From assembly GCA_015680685.1 (NCBI GenBank), contig MNCI01026969.1, forward strand, positions 176,469-240,468: a DNA stretch of 64,000 nucleotides, written 5' to 3'. Numbering within the stretch: the stretch's first letter is position 1; each line of letters begins with the position of its first letter. Made by a program: the position numbers and the translations under genes. The DNA is from Gnetum montanum. Lineage: Eukaryota; Streptophyta; Gnetopsida; Gnetales; Gnetaceae. The notes beneath the pieces were generated by a model. That model ran no database searches, was not told where the DNA came from, and saw only the letters and a list, made by a program, of their open reading frames with translations. This document shows, piece after piece, positions 57,503 through 64,000 of the stretch.

Positions 57503-58884
57503 CAAGCAGAATTAATAAATGTTTTTCCTTTTTTTCAATTTGTTGTTTTATCTTTTTATTTATTGTTTTATCTTTTTATCTTTTTATGGGTAATATCATC
57601 TATGAATAAAACACTCATGTGACTCATTGGTTAAGGTGTTATTCTATGCCATCAAGTCTCAGGTGACTAATTATTTGGACAATGAGCCCACAACATCCAC
57701 CCATCTATTCTATTAATAAGAGGTTCTACTCTAGGAACAATGATATTCTTGACATCATTAAAACTTAATGTAATTTTGTGCTCATTGTGCCTAGAGTGAA
57801 GGATGATGGACTAAGAAGGAAAGGCCAGGGTGTGACATCAAGGGGATTTGTGGATTCTTTTGGTGACATCTATAGGTGCTATCATGCAGCCTGATTGTAC
57901 TAAGATTCTTGTAGATCTAATGAAAAATGGAACTAAGAGTAATGAAGGCACTCAATAAAGAAACTCAATGCTATTCTGGGGGAGGGGGGGGGGGTCCCAT
58001 TAGAAAGACATGCACCCATGCCTGAAGGTTGGCGGCTTCTCTAGTTCACTGTTGGAAAGGAAAAAGTGCCAAAGTGGCTAAACAAAAAAAACATAAATGT
58101 GTGTGCTACAAAGAAATTTCAAATCACTCCTCCCTTGGACAAAATGCCAAGTGATCGTATGCCTTGCTGTCATGATGCTCTTATGGTTGTCCATCATTGG
58201 ATGAAACAGTGCAATGTCATTGATCGAAAGAATGGACATGGTCTTGATCTTGGAGCGATGGGCTAATAACACATCAATCACACCCTACACTATGGATTCA
58301 TTGTGCCCAGGGTTAGTTACCTCATGTCCCGATCTCTGCAATCCATTCTACCATTCATTCCACCTCATTTTCTAAGTATTTCTAACTTGTGTCTTGTGTG
58401 GCATAGAACTCATACCTCATCACGGTGGTATCTACATATGTGTGTTCTGCTATGAAACTAGTGTGGATTACATCTAACCCTTTTAGTGCCTAGGGACATT
58501 TTCAGGTGTGGTTATGTAAGGGCATCATAGGTAGGAACCTGCTTTGGGGAGGACCCACTTGCATAAATTTTTTAATTTTCACTCATTGCACACCACCACC
58601 ACATCATTTTATATCCTCCAAGTACTCCCTTGCCAAATCTATTCTTTTCTTTGTCATCATATTATCGAATGTTCCTCAGAACCATTACATGTCTTTTTAT
58701 GTGTCACATAAACAAATTAGGCCCAACATTAAACTTTTAGGGAAACTTCCTTGAATTTTTTTTTCTAAATCTAGAATCACACTAAGCAACAAATTAAGAA
58801 TTTATTAAAGGTAATGAGTAAGGTATAGGATAATCAAATTTCTTTAAACAACCTTACTAACAATCAGTCCTTGTGTGATTATAG
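57503..58884 (+). other. Conserved non-coding spacer between gag and ORF2 (E2)
   Basis: It contains the three shared blocks at about 57831-57880, 57971-58043 and 58478-58566, in the E1 order. A run of about 17 bases of almost pure G lies at 57978-57994. The spacer ends CCTTACTAACAAT ... GATTATAG before the ORF2 ATG. The E1 internal polypurine run has no counterpart here. Confidence 0.6.
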
Positions 58885-59322
58885 ATGGCCTCTAAAAGAG
58901 GATAGCAAGGAGGACCTTCTAAAGGTGCAATTAAATGTCCAAGAGGAGGTAGAGGACAAGGACCTCATGCAAAACATGTAGAGCAAGAGGCATAATCATT
59001 TAGCATCTATCAAGAAACTCCTATCATTACACAATCTGGCCAAGTAGAAGGTGGAGAGGTTAGGGCCAGAGCCTATGAAGAGGAATGATGGTTATTTGCA
59101 ACATAGTATGTCAAGGCCAATCAAGTGTTCCCATAGCTACCATGTCCATGGAAAGTGCCAACTCCATCAAACATTGCAACATCAGTATGGACAACTCATG
59201 ATCCTTGGATAGAAGAGAAGAAACTTTAGGCACTTTTTCAACAGTATCAATCTTAGAAGCCTGGAGTGCAAGACAAAGGAAAGGCACCCATGGAGGAGCC
59301 ACCACCACTAAGAACCACATGA
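58885..59322 (+). pseudogene. ORF2 of E2, shortest form (146 codons with stops)
   Basis: It opens MASKRG at 58885, continues GGPSKGAIKCPRGGRGQGP and HVEQEA, and closes KPGVQDKGKAPMEEPPPLRTT before TGA at 59320-59322. The length is an exact multiple of three with several internal stops. Compared with R, nearly all of the central domain and coiled coil are missing; compared with E1, about 50 more codons are gone. Only the basic N-terminus and the proline-ending C-terminus are shared by all three copies. Confidence 0.65.
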
Positions 59323-59481
59323 GTTCCACAAGTTTTGTATTTTGTGTCTCTATCTAAATTTTATTTTTTTCAATTCCACACTATGACATGAGTAATTCTT
59401 AGTTAGTCAATAATCCCATACCTATCCACTGTGTAATTAATCGAACTCGTTCTCATTTTTTTTAACTCGAGGATGAGTTTT

Positions 59482-59499
59482 TATTCAGTCGTGGGGGTA
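59482..59499 (+). other. Polypurine tract of E2
   Basis: TATTCAGTCGTGGGGGTA-like sequence ends directly at the 3' LTR, as in E1. Confidence 0.78.
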
Positions 59500-60354
59500 T
59501 GATGAATCATGTTTTGCTTGGCCCCGATATTAGATCCTTGATATTAGGTACACGATATCGTAGCCTATATAATGATATTGAATACATGATATCATGATTC
59601 CTATGTAGGCCTATAAATGCCACATTTGGGCGCATAGGAAGGGGAGTCAGTAAGTATAGAAGTAGAGTCTTTTTGTTCATTTTTAGTTCATTTTAATTCT
59701 TTCCCCAGTGCATGCCCGTAGTGTGATGATTGTAATTGTACGAAACCTTTATTTGAGTGTGACGTACTTGGAGATGCACATGATCAGCAATAAAGATCGA
59801 GATTACTCCATCATTGCAGCATCCACTTAGTTTTAATTGCTTAATTGTTATTGTTATTTATTTATTTTTAATTAATATTTCTTTACCATCATTTACTATT
59901 CCTATTGTTTATTGCAGAATGAGTATGACTTAATTATGAACATTTAAGTGTAACTACCTAGTAACCAAGTAGCGTATCTAGGAACACTCAAGTAACATAC
60001 ACTTGGTAATCCCAGAAGTAGTACACGAGGTCCAAGATGCACACGGATGATTAAGGACAGATGCTCATCACACTTAGGCTAGCTTAGACTTCATTTCCTA
60101 TTACTTGTTAATTCAATTCAAATTATTTTCCATTATATCTAGGAGTAGCCTAGTGTTAGAGTCATATCATACACCTCACTCTGGAATAAACCATACGTGA
60201 CAAAGAAAATTCTAGTTCAGGTGGGAAGATAACTAACTACGATCAATGTGTGACTATCTAGATGCACAACTAGTTTGTCTGCAGAGTTTGACTAGATTGT
60301 GTGTGAACGCTCGTATTTGTATGGTTGAGTGTAGGGGTACCTAGCTGCTCATCA
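59500..60354 (+). repeat. 3' LTR of E2
   Basis: 855 bp, collinear with the 5' LTR apart from the extra block at about 59890-60050. The GATATC/GATATT block is at about 59522-59600 and TATAAAT at 59612-59618. It ends GCTCATCA. Confidence 0.9.
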
Positions 60355-60390
60355 ATATGGTTGGATGTAGGGTATACTCACTACTCATCA

Positions 60391-60411
60391 TTGGTGTTGT
60401 TGCTAGGGACT
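60391..60411 (+). other. Primer binding site of family F
   Basis: TTGGTGTTGTTGCTAGGGAC directly follows the F LTR and is a changed form of the tRNA-Asp complement used by E1. Confidence 0.6.
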
Positions 60412-60542
60412 TGGTTTAGCTAAGTGCATTAAGTAAGATGAAGCTATGAAGTTATACAAACAATGTCGTAAAGCTCATTTAACAACCAACTATTAAAAGA
60501 CTAAAGCACCAAAAAGGCACACTCTTTCTAGTAATTATTAAT

Positions 60543-61044
60543 ATGTCTTCTTCTCACAAGGATGAATCTCCACCACATATAGCTGGATCCAATCAATAGC
60601 GAGGAGCCTCAAAGAATCTCTAACAACTAAGGGTTGTCTATTTTCATCCTGATCCCTATACTCCAGGTTTCACCTTTATCCTACATCAAGATGAACAAAT
60701 GTGCTAGAGGGACATGGAAGAAAACATCATGTTTCCTTTAGATTGATCTGTTCCCACCATGTTAATGAACAATCTCATCAAGATGGGCATCACTGCACTC
60801 AACTTGGAATATGAAGTCCTAGACTACACCTATAGGAACTATCATCCCACTAAGGCCCAATGTAAGTGGGATCAGCATATAGAGGCATAATATGAGGCCT
60901 TTAAAGGCAAGAGGGTCCCAATACACTTATTCTTACATTAGCACAAAAATGGGGAAGGATTATTTTTCTAGACAAACCCAATACACATATTCTAGTCCTA
61001 TCTACGATGAGGAGACTCTAAAATAAAGGTTACAACTTGTGGAT
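60543..61044 (+). pseudogene. ORF1 (gag-position) remnant of family F
   Basis: ATG at 60543 opens MSSSHKDESPPHIAGSNQ and continues LRVVYFHPDPYTPGFTFILH, QDEQMC, MEENIMFPLD and MLMNNLIKMGITALNLEYEVL, with stops between. The same blocks appear in family E on the minus strand (5922-5150), so the frame is real. No Gag-fold or knuckle motif was recognised; the assignment to gag rests on position behind the primer site. The reading stops where the copia LTR was inserted. Confidence 0.55.
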
Positions 61045-62292
61045 TGTTGAACTTAGAAGGAGGGTAGAGTGGGTATGGGGAGGGATGAATAAGTTTCCAA
61101 ATTAAAAATTTGTAACACAAAAGCACACACACTAAATTTAACATGGTTCCTCAACTTGGGTAGTCCACACTCAAAGGGTAGATCACTAGCACACCTCCAA
61201 ACTTTATTATTCTCAAATGTGGTTAAAGGATCCACACCTTGTATAGTTGTCAATCCCTACTCCAAAATGCTGTGTTACAACACTACCCACTCAATCCCAC
61301 AAGGTCTTGTTAGGCTTGGAATGAGGTTTCTAGGCTTCCACAACCTTTACAACCTTGAGCTCCACTCCAGAGTGTTGTACCATAGCACTAACAACTAATC
61401 TTGCAAGATCCTGACAAGCTCAAGCAAGATGCCTTTCTGCAAGAAGCACATCAACCCCATAGGGAAACAAGAGAGAACACTTACAAGGGATAAATGCAAC
61501 TTAGTTTGCTAATCCTTGTACATTGAGGTACAACACACTCTACAATGAACAAATGATGATACAATGAAGAGCAACAAAGATTACAATGATTCAAAAAATT
61601 ATTGTACAATGATTACATGTAAGTTTGCACATTTTCCAATGCATATGATATCTTCTTATAGTTACCATGTTTCTAAATCTTTTTTGGAACTAGTGCAATG
61701 GCTAGCCAACAACCACTAATGATCATAGAAGACGTCTTCTTTGTGTTTGAGACATCTTTTTACATTTGGCATCTATTCTAGGAAGATATCTTTGTTTGGG
61801 GAAAGACGTCTTTCTAAAATTGGTCTTCATTCTAGAAAAACATCTTTGTCTAGGGAAAGACGTCTTTATCTGATGAAAGACATTTGCTGTTTTGTAGAGA
61901 CATCTTTGCCTATGCTACCTACTAGAAAGGCATCTTTGGTATCAGAAAGACGTCTCTTCTATAGGGGCCAAAAATGAAACTACTCGTTTTGATGTTGGAA
62001 GCTTTCAAATGCCTCCAAACAAGTCCCCATAGACCTTATAACCTCTTAGACTCATTAAAATAAGCTAGAAACAATCCAAAATATGACAAAACATCCAAGA
62101 ATCATCCTCAACAAAAATAGACATATTTTGCTTACAATCTTCATATTCATCCATGCTCCCTTGAGTTCTTGTGATCCCAAATTTGCTTGTGAGTCCTTGA
62201 GTCTTTTCCTCCTGCTCCTATAAATATAACAACCACCCAAACATTCTTGTACTCCATTTTCCTTAATTTTTTGACATACCAAAAAGTTAACA
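61045..62292 (-). repeat. 3' LTR of a minus-strand copia-type element, with AGACGTCT repeats
   Basis: 1248 bp. On the minus strand it begins TGTTAACTTTTTGG and ends CTTCTAAGTTCAACA. A polypurine sequence AAAAAGGGGAAGA stands just upstream (plus 62293-62310), so the internal region is to the right. The palindrome AGACGTCT occurs four times at 61730-61970, with variants. The tRNA-Met primer site is not visible because the 5' end lies outside the window. The solo LTR at 6735-7813 is a relative. Confidence 0.75.
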
Positions 62293-64000
62293 ATCTTCCC
62301 CTTTTTGGTAATGACCAAAAATTAAGAAAATGGGTTAGTCTTTATCACAATATCATAATACATAAGCTACTTCTCCTTCTTTTTGAACATGATGAAAAAG
62401 GATGATGCATATAACCTATCTCTTAAAGATGTATCATAAAAGAGCAACATCATATAATATGCATGACCATTATCACAAAAACAACTCTCCCCCTTGTTGG
62501 ATAGGAACAAAAAGAGAATGAGGGAGTCACATATTTGAGAAGCAAAATTTGTTATGAAGGATGTATTATTTTAAAACAGAAACATATAGTCCTAGAAAGC
62601 CATTGCATAATGAGCATATCTATTTTCATACAAAACTCTTCTCTTGTATGGAAAACACCCAAAAGAATCTATCCAAACACCTGTAAAAATGTTTTAGAAT
62701 ATAATTGTGCATAACAAATGAACATTTTGCAAGAGAATCATATGAGAAGTACACATCTCATAAACTTCATAGGGTTAATGTAGTAAAACTAGTGTTTATC
62801 AAGAGTGACCCTTCCTTTTTCCACAACAAGAAGAACCATACTTGATCCAAGCTTTTCAAAAGATATTTAAGAGCAAGTAACTTGTCTCTAAACCAATATT
62901 CTTCTAACAATCTGAGAGCAATTCCAAGATAGGTGAGTAAAAACTTGCATATTCAACATTTTAGCAATACATCTTATCATGCTGAAAAAGTCAAAATATA
63001 TCAAAAGATCAAAACCAATCATTTAGAACATTCATAAACTAATCTAAACACACACACATACACAGAGAGAGGGAGAAAGAGAGAGAGAGAGAAATTATGT
63101 GTACACAGACACAGCCACACAGACACAGACAGAGAAATTATGTGTGTGTGCCTCATGACTTACCAAAAGAAATCATGAACACCTTTTCTAGTTCTTATTT
63201 TCCATTTTAAGTACTAGAGATCTCTAAGGTGAGTACTTATCAACATACGAAAGGTCAAACATTAAATCCTTAACATAGTGAGCACAAGTAAGTTTATATA
63301 GCATATAAAATTCAAAAAATTTGACCAATGAAGACCATTTTAAGTAATGATTTTAATGATTTTTAAATAAATTTCCTCTTTTATAATATTACAAGAGGAA
63401 AATGCTCTTCCTTGCTCATTTATAGCTAAGGGAGAATGAAGTAGAATGTTTTGTTGCTTAATTATCTTTTGATGGAGATCACAAAAGACTCCCCCTATGC
63501 TAGTGGCCTTTTGTATGATAAACGATGATTAAGAACATACTCCACTTGCATATGTATAGATTTTTGTGCTCCCTTTGAGTTCTTTTATTAAAGGTGATTA
63601 ACAAGGCTCTTTTATCATCATAGTATTATTCCTGCCAAGCAATGATATGATTAAGTATAGAGACTAGAGTTTCCTATTAGTAGTATTGATAGTACTTCAT
63701 AATGAATCCTTTTGCAATGATACTTTTTTCAAAAGTTTCATGAATTGCATTGAAGATACTAATTCAATTTCTTTAATTATCATATAGCAAAAATCTTCCA
63801 AAAGAAAGTTGACTTTATAATTTCAAATCATAACCATATCTTAATGTAAAAAGCTTATCAATTCATGAAATTTATGTAAGGATTTTTAATCTTGAAACTA
63901 ATATGTAAAAACGTTTAAAGGTCTACAAGTACCAAAAATTTTCATTCAATTATAAGATTAATCACATTGTGCTCATACATACACAAGAGATACCATAATT
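62293..64000 (-). mobile_element. Internal 3' region of the minus-strand copia-type element (truncated by window)
   Basis: Immediately right of the LTR is the purine tract (minus strand AAAAAGGGGAAGA). Further right, no RT or RNase H reading was found within 1.7 kb. The stretch could be a long 3' untranslated part or decayed. A CA/GA microsatellite lies at about 63048-63160. Confidence 0.5.
63048..63160. repeat. Mixed (CA)n/(GA)n microsatellite
   Basis: ACACACACAC, GAGAGAGAGAGAGA and TGTGTGTGTG runs alternate, with AAATTATGTGT repeated twice. Confidence 0.8.

Larger units (their letters stand above)
54633..60354 (+). mobile_element. E2: complete pol-less LTR retrotransposon (gag + ORF2)
   Basis: Two LTRs (54633-55338 and 59500-60354) are flanked by an exact ATATG duplication (54628-54632, 60355-60359). 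The order is the same as in E1: primer site, gag (678-codon frame), spacer with three shared blocks, splice-acceptor-like sequence, ORF2 (146-codon frame), polypurine tract, LTR. No pol motif is present. The 5' LTR is shorter because about 150 bp present in the 3' LTR is missing at the single ambiguous base (55028). Confidence 0.9.
53812..60390 (+). repeat. LTR of family F, split by insertion of E2
   Basis: Segments 53812-54632 and 60360-60390 join through the ATATG duplication of E2 into one LTR of about 850 bp. It begins TGATGAAGTG, has CCTATATAAATA near 53898-53909, and ends ACTACTCATCA at 60390. A primer site TTGGTGTTGTTGCTAGGGA follows directly, so this is the 5' LTR of F. Confidence 0.7.

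Overview
The window is nuclear DNA from a seed plant with a large, AT-rich, transposon-dominated genome. A gymnosperm such as a conifer is plausible but not proven. The plant assignment rests on spliced gene remnants whose closest recognisable relatives are plant proteins (guanosine deaminase, an ankyrin-repeat protein of the MDP-start type), on Athila-like Gag and primer sites complementary to plant tRNA-Asp, and on plant-type LINEs. No rRNA, tRNA, CRISPR, organellar or bacterial gene was seen.

Layout. 1-8 kb: nested debris. A decayed minus-strand Ty3/gypsy element (called D; gag, protease, start of RT) is cut by an LTR end at 1-262, a solo LTR at 2860-3729 and a head-to-head LTR pair at 3948-4786. 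Next comes the left end of a second old family (E) whose LTR is split by a copia-type solo LTR. 8-17.4 kb: a plus-strand LINE split by a complete LTR element, E1 (8700-15318, TSD ATTAT). 18.3-24.6 kb: another LTR element (A) with a tRNA-Met-like primer site and no recognisable pol. 25.2-38.9 kb: a minus-strand LINE split inside its RT motif by a complete element, R (27347-36527, TSD ACATC). 38.9-53.8 kb: the only gene-like part. It holds an ankyrin-repeat pseudogene (plus), the first three exons of a guanosine-deaminase gene (minus), a second decayed copy of those exons, and local tandem duplications. 53.8-62.3 kb: an old LTR (F) split by a complete element, E2 (54633-60354, TSD ATATG), then F leader and ORF, then a minus-strand copia LTR with its internal region running off the window.

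The main result is that E1, E2 and R are one family. Their order is LTR, tRNA-Asp primer site, long gag, about 2 kb of non-coding DNA with blocks recognisable in all three copies, a second ORF starting MAPKRG or MASKRG, polypurine tract, LTR. None has protease, RT or integrase. ORF2 is about 920 codons long in R and resembles the plant 'putative transposon protein' domain followed by coiled coil. In E1 and E2 only its two ends remain. A splice-acceptor-like signal precedes the ORF2 start. The LTRs carry GATATC dyads in tandem just upstream of a TATA box. D carries a related Gag plus protease and RT and may represent the kind of autonomous partner that supplies the missing enzymes in trans.

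All coordinates come from reading by eye. LTR ends with a matching TSD are exact to the base as far as I can count. Other boundaries are approximate.
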